Below are positions 47,787 through 57,454 of a stretch of 64,000 nucleotides of DNA, piece by piece. The first letter of the stretch is position 1; every line of letters starts with the position of its first letter. Source of the DNA: Cyrtodaria siliqua (taxonomy: Eukaryota; Mollusca; Bivalvia; Adapedonta; Hiatellidae). The position numbers and the translations under genes were made by a program. The notes under the pieces are model-generated. The model saw nothing but the letters and a program-made list of their open reading frames with translations, was not told the DNA's origin and searched no databases. The stretch is taken from the NCBI GenBank assembly GCA_037043455.1, contig JAWPHD010004368.1, positions 1 to 64,000 of the forward strand. Reading direction: 5' to 3'.

Positions 47787-49048
47787 ATGTCGGCTTACGG
47801 AAACAAACTCAGCCCTCATAGAAAACTAAGAGAACCTCATGGTGCCAAAGGCATCCGCACAAATGTAGTAATAACTAATAATCCATCAACAATAGACCAA
47901 AACCAGCAACTGCTTGTGAGATTTCCAAATCTAAGTACTAATGATGTGATAGTTCCAAGTACTGCTCGTCTTGCCTTTGAAATAGAACTTAAAAGCAGAA
48001 CAGACGCCAACGCTACTCTGTTTCAAAATCTGGGTAGAACAATTGTGAAAAAAATGACAATAAGAATAAGTGGCAACGAAGTCATGTCAATAGATGACAG
48101 TGATATATATCATTGTTATGTAGACTTATGGAAAAGCCCTACCGAACGACAAAACACAGCTTACCAAGGTATTGGTAAACCAAACATGTTAAAACATAGA
48201 GTTAGCGCGGGAGATGCTTCCTCAGACACCAAAGATGAAGCTATAGCAGCAGCTTATGGAAATAGATTTTGTATTCCACTGGACTTTGAAATGTTAGAAA
48301 GTCATATGCCATTTTATCAAGCGGGGCTTGGTGATAGGTTAGAATATGAATTAACGTTTAACGATTATAACAAAGTTATCAAAAGCGCTGATGCTGATGC
48401 ATCTTATGTAATATTTGCTTGGAATTTGATACGGTTGGTGATGTTGAATTATCCAGACAAATAAGACAGCAAATCAATGGTAAGATGTCATTTATGTATG
48501 ATCGTATCTTGCGACATAGAAAAATAATAGCAAACAAATCTGATACTCTTTGGAACATCAACATTAATATACCAGCACGGAGCATGAAAGGTATTTTAAT
48601 GCTGTTTGAAGACCCAGAAAGAACAGACACAGAAACCTATTACAACCCAAAGATTGAAAAGGTTGAAATGACAATAGAGGGAGTACCAAATCAGTTGTAT
48701 AGTCAGGGCATGAAGGCATATCAACATTGGGATGAAATCAACAAATATTTTGCCTTGACATCAAAAAGAAACAAAGAGACAGAAATAGTAGCGAGGGACT
48801 TAAACTTTACCAGTGTTTCTCTTGAGACCTATCTGACAAAATCATATGCTTTGTGGCTTGACAATAGAACATGTAATGACAATTTATTACACGGCAGTGG
48901 AAGAAGAATAGAAAACGGCAGTGAAGGCATAACGATATTAATAAATAAAAAAGCAGATGCAGATCAAACTTTAAATATTTACATATATATAATACAAGAT
49001 GCGCAAATCAATTTCGAAGATGGAAGATTCAAAGAAGCAGGATACTAG
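47787..49048 (+). pseudogene. Major capsid protein (double jelly-roll), one frameshift
   Basis: About 420 codons from MSAYGNKLSPHRKLREP to a TAG at 49046-49048, in two frames that meet near 48411-48420. The first (to 48464) holds LLVRFPNLSTNDVIVPSTAR, KKMTIRISGNEVMSI and FCIPLDFEMLESHMPFYQ. The second holds DTLWNININIPARSMKGILM, NPKIEKVEMTIEGVPNQLY and LHGSGRRIENGSEGITI. Two successive beta-rich halves of about 200 residues and these conserved blocks fit the double-jelly-roll capsid proteins of Polintons. It would form hexon-like trimers of an icosahedral shell. The break disables this copy; copy 2 is cut by the window before this gene. Confidence 0.85.
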
Positions 49049-49685
49049 TTTGCAACAAAAATATCCTAAATATTCACACAGTGCCATTATTTGTGGGCAG
49101 ACAGGCTGTGGTAAAACAGAGTTTGTTCTTGACATACTTGAAAAAGAGTATGTTGGAGTTTTTGAACATATAATTATATTGTGCCCGACTATAAAGTGGA
49201 ACGAGGCTTATAAAAATAGATCCTGGATAGGAGATGTAAGACACCCAAAAAATAAAAAAATAACAATTGTCAATCCTGTTGGTAAAGACGGAAATGAAAT
49301 GCTACAAGAACTATTGCGTTCATGTTTCAAAAAATATGCTGGCCAGCCCACATTATACATCATTGATGATTGCTCCGCCACAAAAGAATTAACAAAGAAA
49401 AAAGATATGTTGTCAGAGTTGGCATTCTCTGGTCGTCACGCCAAACAATCAGTATGGGTTATTTCACAGAGATATAATTCTGTATTGAAAGATTTGAGGT
49501 ATCAAGTAAAATGGTTGTGTATGTTTTACACCAAGGACAGAGATAGTTATGAAAATTGTTTGAGAGAAAATGATGTTATTCCGACGTTGGAGGAGAGAAC
49601 CAGAATAAGAAAAACTTTAGCTAAGACTAAATATTCGAAGTTGATATTGAGGACTGACCAACCAACTGGTTATTGGGTTGAATAA
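49020..49685 (+). CDS. FtsK/HerA-like genome-packaging ATPase
   Basis: Intact. The start could be ATG 48999 or 49020; I prefer 49020 (MEDSKKQ), giving 221 residues. Walker A GQTGCGKT at 26-33, preceded by the strand SAIIC. Walker B-like TLYIIDDC at 111-118. A conserved LAFSGRHAKQSVWVISQRYN (about 135-160) includes a Q-R sensor-like pair. This matches the A32-type packaging ATPases of Polintons, virophages and NCLDVs, which pump DNA into the capsid. It overlaps the end of the capsid gene by 29 bp, and its own end overlaps the convergent small gene by 16 bp. Confidence 0.92.
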   Translation: MEDSKKQDTSLQQKYPKYSHSAIICGQTGCGKTEFVLDILEKEYVGVFEHIIILCPTIKWNEAYKNRSWIGDVRHPKNKKITIVNPVGKDGNEMLQELLRSCFKKYAGQPTLYIIDDCSATKELTKKKDMLSELAFSGRHAKQSVWVISQRYNSVLKDLRYQVKWLCMFYTKDRDSYENCLRENDVIPTLEERTRIRKTLAKTKYSKLILRTDQPTGYWVE

Positions 49686-50002
49686 TTTTTTTTAAAAATA
49701 CAAACTAGAGTGTCCCATATAAACCATAAACTCAATGCACTAACCAATATCGGTACAACATCACTACTTATGTTTTCCGGGGCTTGTAAAACATACCCTC
49801 TTGGCTCACATATAAAATATTCTACGTCATCCTTTGTCACAGAAATTACAGGCGTTTCCTGTGCACCTTTTGCATACGTTTGTAAAAACTTACTTTCTGA
49901 AACACATATACAACATTTTACGTCATCTCTTGTCATAATATCCAGTGCTATTTTATTTTTGTTATAATCACTATTCTCACCGTCTGTTATTTTCAAATCC
50001 AT
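49670..50002 (-). CDS. Small membrane protein with internal duplication
   Basis: 110 residues from MDLKITDGENSD. Residues 24-41 (TRDDVKCCICVSESKFLQ) and 56-73 (TKDDVEYFICEPRGYVLQ) align without gaps, with T, DDV, IC and LQ shared, so the soluble part arose by duplication. A C-terminal membrane segment (about 83-103, VPILVSALSLWFIWDTLVCI) ends in a basic tail, giving a tail-anchored topology. Function unknown; possibly a virion membrane protein or a host-facing factor. It shares 16 bp with the ATPase stop region. Confidence 0.6.
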   Translation of the reverse strand: MDLKITDGENSDYNKNKIALDIMTRDDVKCCICVSESKFLQTYAKGAQETPVISVTKDDVEYFICEPRGYVLQAPENISSDVVPILVSALSLWFIWDTLVCIFKKNYSTQ

Positions 50003-50346
50003 TTTTTCTTATATAATATTTTTTTATTATTACAAAATATATTTATTTCACGCAGGTATAATACCTTTTTTTACAACTGTTGCTAATAGTAATACTAACA
50101 GCAAAGTAGCAATGTTAATAGCAATACTGACCATGAATATAGTATTGCTAATAGCATTGCTCACAGCAAAGTAGCAATGTTAATAGCAATGCTTGCAGCA
50201 AATTAATAATGTTAATAGAAAAAATAACAATGTTAATAAAAATGCTATTAACAATACTAACAATTACTAGTTGCATGAATATCGCAGCTAGTTGTTTTGT
50301 ATTTTATATTAATTTCAAGATAAAAAATAAGATTAATAATATAAAA
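50003..50346. repeat. Polinton intergenic region with direct repeats
   Basis: A 28-bp direct repeat (ACAGCAAAGTAGCAATGTTA then ATAGCAAT) lies at 50098-50125 and 50163-50190, plus many partial copies of GCAATGTTAATAGC and its mirror-like variants up to 50240. It is the longest non-coding gap in the element interior. An alternative upstream start of the next gene (50209) would translate part of it. Confidence 0.75.
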
Positions 50347-50844
50347 ATGAATGCGGAAGAACTATTACAAAATATATCGGAACAGACGGAACCAGATGAA
50401 TCAAAGCAACAAGAAACAAAAAAAGAAAGATTATCAGCTATAGTGGCTGGCGGCGGTAGTCGTCAATATTTGGGTAAAGACATACAACTCACAAACATAG
50501 ATGGCATGCCACCAGATGAAATTAACAAACTTTACTGCAGATATGAAGCAAGGCTTGGGGCAAGCATGACTAAAACTTTAGGCAATTCTTTTATTAACTT
50601 GTATGTGATTGGAGTATCAAAATATTTTAATGTAACCAATCCACCAAAGCTGATAGAAGATTTGGAGGAAGACCCATTTATTAATCATGCTTTGACAAGT
50701 GCTTGTTGTGAGTTGTATTACAGGTATGGAATGTGCTTAGCACCATTTACAGCAATACTGACAACTGTTAGACATATTGATTTTAATAAAAATAAAATTA
50801 TAGATAATATAAATGGAGAACCAAGTGGAGAACCAAGAGAGTGA
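50347..50844 (+). CDS. Polinton hypothetical protein, ~165 residues
   Basis: I choose ATG 50347 (MNAEELLQNISEQTEPDESK). The frame is open from 50209, where it would add a hydrophobic, possibly membrane-anchoring 46 residues. The acidic/Gln-rich N-terminus carries VAGGGSRQYLGKDIQLTNID, then a helical, Cys-containing C-terminal domain (RYEARLGASMTKTLGNSFIN, LTSACCELYYRYGMCLAPF). No known motif. Its end overlaps the next gene by 32 bp, implying co-regulation. Probably structural or assembly-related by position between ATPase and small virion proteins. Confidence 0.6.
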   Translation: MNAEELLQNISEQTEPDESKQQETKKERLSAIVAGGGSRQYLGKDIQLTNIDGMPPDEINKLYCRYEARLGASMTKTLGNSFINLYVIGVSKYFNVTNPPKLIEDLEEDPFINHALTSACCELYYRYGMCLAPFTAILTTVRHIDFNKNKIIDNINGEPSGEPRE

Positions 50845-51205
50845 AGTTATACCAGTTGAAGTTGATACACAATCTGTTAAACAACAAAAAGTAAAAAATC
50901 TAAAACGAGTAGAGGCTGGAAAAAAAGGAGCAGCGGCAAGGAAGGCAAAGCGTTTGCTTCAGATAGAGCAAGATGCACAGGATGCACAAGATGCAAGAGA
51001 TGCAGGACAGATAACAAAAATAACAATAGATGAAGAAGAACCAGGAAAAATCAAAATAAACGTATACAAAAATTATATTCCACCGTGTCTGGTTTTATTA
51101 GGCATTGCTGGGTTGGGTTTGTATATTTATAACAAGAAATCTGCTACGCAGCCTGTAGCTGTGCAACCTGTTCATGTTGCACCAAAAGACCCGTTTGATT
51201 TTTAA
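50813..51205 (+). CDS. Basic, membrane-anchored small protein
   Basis: 130 residues. Acidic residues 5-18, then a strongly basic, Ala-rich segment (KRVEAGKKGAAARKAKRLLQ, 31-50) suited to binding DNA, a DAQDAQDA repeat at 54-61, and a membrane segment at about 90-106 (PPCLVLLGIAGLGLYIY). The tail ends APKDPFDF. The mix of a core-protein-like basic patch and a membrane anchor is unusual. It could link genome and capsid or an internal membrane. Function is inferred only. Confidence 0.6.
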   Translation: MENQVENQESEVIPVEVDTQSVKQQKVKNLKRVEAGKKGAAARKAKRLLQIEQDAQDAQDARDAGQITKITIDEEEPGKIKINVYKNYIPPCLVLLGIAGLGLYIYNKKSATQPVAVQPVHVAPKDPFDF

Positions 51206-51240
51206 TAATTTATTTTAAAAAAATAATCATATAAAAAAAA

Positions 51241-51477
51241 ATGGCAGCAAGTATTGAAGGAAAACAAATTGTAAATATGATGTATCATGCTGGAGTGGAA
51301 ACACTTCTAACTGTTGGATATTCTGAAATTGGCAGAAAAATACTAAAAAGACCAGCACCTAAAGTGGATTTTAATATGACAGATTTTGGGATGCTGTCGG
51401 TGAATATAATGTTAGCAATGGCTACAAAGGATATGTTGATTAAGCAAGGTATTATTCCTGCGGATATTATGAAATAA
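51241..51477 (+). CDS. Polinton small hypothetical protein, 78 residues
   Basis: MAASIEGKQIVNMMYHAGVE onward, intact and preceded within 15 bp by TCATATAAAAAAAA. It has moderately hydrophobic helices at about 10-30 and 48-66 and no known motif. Position in the plus-strand small-gene block suggests a minor virion or assembly role. Confidence 0.5.
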   Translation: MAASIEGKQIVNMMYHAGVETLLTVGYSEIGRKILKRPAPKVDFNMTDFGMLSVNIMLAMATKDMLIKQGIIPADIMK

Positions 51478-51503
51478 TTTTAAAAAACATATATATAAAA
51501 GAA

Positions 51504-51923
51504 ATGGCAAGTGCAGTAGCAATGATGATCGGTGGAGCATTAACAAATGCATTAGCGTTTAGTGGTTCAAATTATTTCTTTTCAAAAATGGGAAGTCATT
51601 CAGACGAGGAAAGACAAATACATGACAAAGCCGTAGAACAATTAAACGCAGCACAAGTGGAGTGGAATAAAAAAAGAACAGAGAGATTAGATTTTATTAA
51701 TAAGCAACTGCAAAAAGAGCATCATGCAAAGCAGACTTTTGATGATGTAAACCAAGCTATGAAACAGTATTATTACATAACTGGCAAACATTTACTTTTG
51801 GAACCGGAGCCCAAGTTGAGTGATTTTTATACACCATCTCCGGATCAACAGAATAGAGAAATTACGTTTATTGTGGTGGGCATGGCTGCAACTGGATTTG
51901 TGGCGTATAAATTGATTTCATAA
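51504..51923 (+). CDS. Two-membrane-segment protein with central helix
   Basis: 139 residues. A hydrophobic N-terminus (MASAVAMMIGGALTNALAFS, 1-20) is followed by a long charged helix (about 33-80: EERQIHDKAVEQLNAAQVEW and KKRTERLDFINKQLQKE), a conserved SDFYTPSPDQQNREI segment, and a C-terminal membrane segment (ITFIVVGMAATGFVAYKLIS). Both termini would be in or across a membrane, bridged by a helix. ATATATATAAAAGAA lies directly before the ATG. I know similar proteins only as uncharacterised Polinton products. Confidence 0.6.
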   Translation: MASAVAMMIGGALTNALAFSGSNYFFSKMGSHSDEERQIHDKAVEQLNAAQVEWNKKRTERLDFINKQLQKEHHAKQTFDDVNQAMKQYYYITGKHLLLEPEPKLSDFYTPSPDQQNREITFIVVGMAATGFVAYKLIS

Positions 51924-51983
51924 AAAAAATTAGTTTAAAACTATAATTACTTTGGACTTTTTTGGATTTTGAAATGACTAAGT

Positions 51984-52295
51984 TTACTTTGAAAAGACTA
52001 AGTCATATGCATGATACCTATTTGTTTTGTTGTTTTTACATGGCTTCAATCCAAGTGGTCGCATATAATATGGTGGTTTAGCACTCTTCTCTAATTTATT
52101 TTTAAGATGATAAGGCGCCCATACTTCACCATTGTCTAATAATGTCAATACCATGGATGGACCATATTCGGTATCTACTATTTTCGTATCTGTAATTTTG
52201 TATATTTTATCTATTTCCAAGTCTGTCCATTTCTTTGTGCTATTTTGATATTGCTCTTCGAGCAGTTCATCAAATTGTGCAGTTGTGATTTCCAT
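51984..52295 (-). CDS. Small OB-fold-like protein, possible ssDNA binding
   Basis: 103 residues from MEITTAQFDELLEEQYQNS. A short acidic helix precedes a compact beta-rich domain (DKIYKITDTKIVDTEYGPSM, VLTLLDNGEVWAPYHL) and a conserved basic end (RPLGLKPCKNNKTNRYHAYD). The strand-turn pattern and basic aromatic C-terminus suggest an OB-fold single-stranded-DNA-binding protein, fitting a strand-displacement polymerase. This is inference. It is divergent from the integrase. Confidence 0.5.
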   Translation of the reverse strand: MEITTAQFDELLEEQYQNSTKKWTDLEIDKIYKITDTKIVDTEYGPSMVLTLLDNGEVWAPYHLKNKLEKSAKPPYYMRPLGLKPCKNNKTNRYHAYDLVFSK

Positions 52296-52339
52296 TTTTT
52301 CTTTATAGTTATATAAAGTTTAATCTTTAGTAGAAAAAA
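52296..52339. promoter_or_regulatory. Symmetric divergent promoter
   Basis: 44 bp between divergent starts with near-palindromic CTTTATAGTTATATAAAG, giving a TATA-like box in each direction. Confidence 0.6.
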
Positions 52340-53254
52340 ATGGAAAAGATTTATTACAGCCCAAAAGGATTTTGGAAAGGTTACTCAGCAGTTAAAAAAT
52401 TGGCAAAAGAGGCTGGTGTCAGTGAAAAAAAGGCCTTAGAATTTTTAAAAAAACAAGCTGTGTGGCAGATTTATTTACCTGCGCCAAAGAAAATAATTAG
52501 ACCCAGGTTTGATGTTTCTACTAAGAATGGAGTGCATCAAGCTGATTTGTTATTTTTACCGCATGATACTTTTGGGATTGGTCGTGGACGCAAGACATAT
52601 AAATATGCGTTGACTGTTGTTGATATTGCAAGTAGATATAAAGAAGCGGAGCCACTGACTTCCAAGGATAGTAAAGAAGTTGCCAAAGCATTTGAAAATA
52701 TATATAGTCGGCATCTAAAATATCCAAAATTATTTCAAGTGGAACCAGGCAGAGAATTTATGGGTGCAGTATCACAGTTGATGGTAAAACACAAAGTAAA
52801 TATCAGACGAGGCAGAACAGAAATACACAGAGACCAAGCTTTAGTGGAAAGATTTAACAGAACATTAGCTGAAAGATTGTTTTGTTATCAGTATGCTAAG
52901 GAAATAGATTCGCAAAAACGTAATAGAGAATGGGTAAAGAGATTATCAGAAGTTGTTAAAGCCATAAATTCGGAGACAAAAAAGCCTCCTCCTGTTGAAA
53001 CAAAAATATTAAAAGATGATCCTATCTGTATAAATGCAAGTGTAAGATATTTATATCAACCCGGGGAACAAGAAGGTGGAAGACGCAGAGCAACTGATCC
53101 AATGTGGAGTGTAGATATTCACAAGATTAAAAGTTATATGGTGACGCAAGGCATAAGAGTTTATTATTTGAAATTACCAGCGCCGCAGAGAGGATTTGTC
53201 AAAGAAGAATTACTTATTGTTCCTGCTGATACCCAAATTCATAAGTTTTTATAG
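52340..53254 (+). CDS. Retroviral-type integrase (rve) with altered catalytic residue
   Basis: 304 residues, open. The N-terminal helical part MEKIYYSPKGFWKGYSAVKK is followed by the catalytic core. First acidic residue D69 (HQADLLFLP), then TVVDIASRYKEAEP. The second site reads QVEPGREF with E135, where the family normally has Asp. The third is E170 (DQALVERFNRTLAER), 35 residues on as expected. A C-terminal chromo/SH3-like region contains YLYQPGEQEGGRRRATDP. It inserts the element by making staggered target cuts. D-to-E at position 135 (52742-52744) would be expected to cripple catalysis. Its end overlaps the polymerase gene by 16 bp. Confidence 0.92.
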   Translation: MEKIYYSPKGFWKGYSAVKKLAKEAGVSEKKALEFLKKQAVWQIYLPAPKKIIRPRFDVSTKNGVHQADLLFLPHDTFGIGRGRKTYKYALTVVDIASRYKEAEPLTSKDSKEVAKAFENIYSRHLKYPKLFQVEPGREFMGAVSQLMVKHKVNIRRGRTEIHRDQALVERFNRTLAERLFCYQYAKEIDSQKRNREWVKRLSEVVKAINSETKKPPPVETKILKDDPICINASVRYLYQPGEQEGGRRRATDPMWSVDIHKIKSYMVTQGIRVYYLKLPAPQRGFVKEELLIVPADTQIHKFL

Positions 53255-56200
53255 AAACCGTGTGCATCAGTTGTAATTCCATCTTCTCGGATGTATCTTT
53301 TTGAGTAAAATGGTGACAAAGTTACTTTGTTTACTTTTATGCCATATATTTCATGCTTTATTGAGCGTATCATATTCATTTCATGGGTGTATTTTTTCTT
53401 GTTAAATAGTGCATCCTTGTAGTTTTCAAAATTTATTTGTTTTTTGACTACATAAGTTTTTACACCCTTTGCTTTTATAATGAGTTGTTCATCCGCTCTC
53501 AAAATAGAATATAACTTAGGTCTCAATCCAACATACTCAGCTATAGCAACACCAGCACATTCGTCTTTCATTTTACCCAATACTTTTTTGTTTGTATCAT
53601 CATGCATTGGGTGATCTTGAGGATAATCACTCAAGTCATACTCATCTTTCAGTTCAGCCATGTCTTTGTATGCATCATCTGTTCTTATGTCTACAAGCAA
53701 GCTGTCAGTATCTGTGTATAATAAAGTACAGTTATCTCCGTACCTTTTTTTCAAAGTATTATAATACCAATCATACATCATATACTTTGATAAATCTAAT
53801 ACTGCCATCCCAACATAAATTGGTTTGTTTAATGTTAATTTTGTTTTGTTTACATGTACTGCTGATAATTCCTCTGAAAATTTTATACGCCTGTTAAAGT
53901 TGGGTTTGGCTATTATTTTTCTTATTTTTTCATTTTCAGAGCCGTCAGTTCTGACTAGTTTTATATCTGTCCGCTTGCGTAAATTTTCCATTGTCTTGCC
54001 AAACACAGAGTTGTTCATAAGTTTGTAAAAATCTTTTTCAAATTGTGATTTAGCTTTTTTCCTAAGTTCTGTGTTTAGATTTATGTATGATGCCATCCAT
54101 GGTTTTTCATTAAATTCTAATACTCTGTGTACTTTCTTTAGTTTCATACCCAAAGATAAATACAGTTCCAGGGTTTTGTGATGTATCACATATTTTTTTT
54201 TGTCCATAAGATTTGGGACTAGTTGTTCTGTATTTATCATGCTATTATTTTCTAACAGATCTGTCTGGTATTTAGACAACCATTCTTTTTTTACTGCTAA
54301 TCTTTCCGGTGCAAGTGGATAGTCATTATGAGATTCATGGAGTTCTTTAGGATATTCCAAATCAACTTCTGCAAAATATCCTTTTCCTTCTTTTGACTCT
54401 GGCAACGTTTCTGTTTCCACCCACTTAAAGCCAGAATATGGAAGTGGTTGACTCATTGCCCAACCATAAAGATTATTTGCATCCAGATCCATTAAGAAGT
54501 GTTTTTCCTCGTTAGGGTTATAATCTGCTACATATGGATTATTTGCTTTGGCATATCGTTTTGATACCATACTAATTCCACCACGCATACCTTTTTCTAT
54601 AAATAAGTGCATGTCAATGTCTGTCAAAAGTTCCAATTCTATTTTTGAATGTTTAAGTAAAGCATCCCAAGATAATCCAGGTGCTGTATAGTAATGTAAA
54701 GCATCAAGTTTGTATGCACTCATACATGTTTTTCTAAAAGTTTGAAACACATCTGCTAACAGAGTTACATCAGTTTTTAGATATAAATCATGATAGTCTC
54801 CAAGAGTTTTACAGTTAAACTCTTTCCATATTTTTTGAGCGTATTCGTAATCTTTGGAACTTATACTTTCATCTGAAAGACTACTGTAAAACTTTTCTAT
54901 AGGCGGTAATTGCGTTTCCTTAAATCTTTCCATACTGTCCATATATTCGTATGGATAAACACCTTTTCGTAAAAGTAAATCTGTTTGTTCTCCAAACTGA
55001 TTTTTGGTAATTTTGAAATCAGATTTGTCTGTTGCTTTAACCAATTTTTCCAGAGACGAAGCCATCAATTGGAAACTGTCTAAAAATCTAAGTTGTCCGG
55101 CACTAAATGAAATATACTTTTCAGCGTTGTTTGGAATGCATGTTATATTACCTTTCATTTTATGTATTTTTTGCATGATGAGATGACTATCATATCCTTT
55201 GAGGTTGTGAAATATAACAGGAATAATTGTTTTATTTGGTGTTATTTTTAGTTTTAGGTTGCAGTTTTTATGTGCTGCACCTCTGTATTCTCCTGTAAAA
55301 TGACAGTGATCTCTTACTTTACAGTTTTTGCCACATTTCCTACCTATTTCATTTTCGCATATCCAGCAGTGTGATGATTTTTCATAATCTTCCTCATTTT
55401 GTTGTGTCATAATTAAGGGTTTTGGGTGAGCAAATATTTTATTAATGTTGCTCTTCTCACATTCTAAGTGATTTAAAAACTTTTCAACAACATCTTCACC
55501 TCTGTAAATAACAGGTTCTTCAGCTTTGCCATCATATCTGACAACCTGGTATCCAAAACCACAAGCTTCGTGTACATTTGTGATTTCAGATTTCTTTCCA
55601 AATTTGATTGATTGCGGTTTGATTATACTCTCAAAATCAGCATATATTGCATAAGGCACAGGCATCTGATTTTGATGATTTTTAAATTTTACAGTATTTT
55701 TACCTTCTTTTGGCATTTCTATTCTGCAAGAATTTTTGTTAATACCATCACAGTCTTCTTTGTGTTTGGTAAGTAGTCCTTGTCCAGAATAGCCGTGAAG
55801 GCAACGATCGCAAAAGTAAGTTTGACCATGGTGTTTGTTTTGATCCCAGAGTAGTCTATTCAAATTTTTAAATTCAGCAATAATGATATTTTGTTGTTAA
55901 TGTTTTTGGTTCTTTGGAATAATCATCAGGGTTATAGTTGTCATCTATAATTCCTTCTTCATTATTTGGATCGTCTTCGTTTTCTGATTCAACTTCAGTG
56001 TCTTCAGATATTAAGATCAAATTAATTCGTTCAATATCTTTTGGTTGTTCTGATATTTTATATGGAAAAACAGATACCTTTTTATTTTTTCCTGTTATGG
56101 TATATGCATAAACATTAATAGCAAGGTTGTTTTGTTTTTCTACTTTGGAAATTTGAGAAATTGGAGTGGGAAAATCAATACCATCCATATTCAACTTACC

Positions 56201-57052
56201 CATGTGTTTGTTATAACTAGATATCCTAGTTGGATTATTTTTATTAGGCCACAAAGCAGAAACCAATGCCACTTCCAAGCACTTATTATCTTCATTATTA
56301 ACATTAATTATTGCTTTTTTATCAGATACTGCTTTAGGTAGAGGAATATATGAAGAACCTTTTAATGGTTCATACTTTGCAAAATTTAAGTAAAACGTAA
56401 CACAGTGATCAATCTCCAATCCAGATGCTGTGTTTGTAAATCTTTCAAGGCTCTCTTGTATATTTGCAGATGATTCATCGTAAAACTCATTTATTTTTTC
56501 AGAGGTTAAAATTGCATTTTGTTCACTATGTAATACTGCTGTGGTGTATTTTTTAGTATCACCATCATCTTTGAATAAATTTACAGTGAGACCTAATTGA
56601 AACTTTAATCCATCCATCTTTGTCAGCTCTTTGCTTATTTGTTTTGTAATAATGGATTTTTTATCACGAAATAGTTTTTGAGGGTCTTTGTATTTCCCGG
56701 CAGATATTTCGTATGCTTTAAAATAGCCACACATTGGTTTGTCAACCAGTTTTAATTCTTCTTTAGATGTTCTATCATTAAGCTCTTTCAATTCATTTAT
56801 TACATTTTCTCGTGATTTAGCATATTTCTGATTTTGTTCATCTTGTAATTTATCATATTTCTGCTTTTCTCGTTTACGTTGTTTCTTAGCACGTCGTCTC
56901 TTGCGTAAATTTTCTAATGTTTGAGAATTAACCTCTTTTGGAGTTTCCTTTGGAACTTCTTTAAGAGCATCTAGCCCCTTTCTAAGCTGATCATTATTAA
57001 TTACTCCTATCCGGTGTTATTGTAAAATGTAGTGAACGTCTTCGGTACTCAT
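53239..57052 (-). pseudogene. Family B DNA polymerase (protein-primed type), three lesions
   Basis: Reads from ATG 57050-57052 through a TAA at 57017-57019, a basic Lys/Arg-rich stretch (about 56840-56910), an N-terminal domain, a TGA at 55874-55876 and a one-base insertion at 55870-55872. An 874-codon open part follows with exonuclease and polymerase motifs. In that part: C2HC finger (18-38), Exo I YADFES (74-79), a Cys/His cluster (166-201), Exo II FHNLKGYDSH (218-227), Exo III YLKTDVTLLADVF (361-373), Pol A DANNLYG (461-467), Pol B NNSVFGKT (617-624), Pol C YTDTDS (716-721). All catalytic acids are present, but the lesions prevent full-length product. It would replicate the element from its termini with protein priming. 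Confidence 0.95.
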
Positions 57053-57124
57053 TTTTGTAATATATATCATATTAATTTTTTTTCTTTAAAATAAAAAAAT
57101 GTTTATTATAACAAGAAAAAGAAA
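57053..57124. promoter_or_regulatory. Divergent region between polymerase and zinc-protein genes
   Basis: 72 bp, AT-rich with GTAATATATATCATATTAAT. An out-of-frame ATG at 57100 precedes the zinc-protein start at 57125. Confidence 0.5.
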
Positions 57125-57412
57125 ATGGAAAACACTAAGAAAATTGAAAACATTTGCCAATTTCTCAAAGTTGGAGATCACGAACCTTGTAAAAATAAAC
57201 CAACAAAAGATTCAAACTACTGCAGTTTGCATAAATTCAGAATAAAGCAAAGTAAAGTTGTACCATGTCTAAAATGTGGAAAAGGTACAAGTGCAAAATA
57301 TCAAATTTGTGTTGGTTGTGGTGCTCATATAGTTAGATTAAGACATAGATACTGGGAAGTAGTAAAGCCATATATTGTTGAATGTATTAGGCTGAGACAT
57401 ATAGAAATTTGA
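57125..57412 (+). CDS. Small double zinc-binding protein, 95 residues
   Basis: The N-terminal cluster C11, C22, C33, H36 (CQF...PCKN...YCSLH) and the ribbon C48xxC51G with C62xxC65G can each bind one zinc ion. The C-terminus is basic and aromatic (RLRHRYWEVVKPYIVE). It is the outermost gene at the right end, next to the terminal repeat. Possible DNA- or RNA-binding regulator. No named family recognised. Intact. Confidence 0.6.
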   Translation: MENTKKIENICQFLKVGDHEPCKNKPTKDSNYCSLHKFRIKQSKVVPCLKCGKGTSAKYQICVGCGAHIVRLRHRYWEVVKPYIVECIRLRHIEI

Positions 57413-57454
57413 TTTTCTAGTAAAAAATCATATTTTATTATATTCGTGTTTATT

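Noticed and set aside
53592..54028. Open plus-strand frames inside the polymerase gene
   Set aside because: Antisense shadows of the strongly supported polymerase frame.
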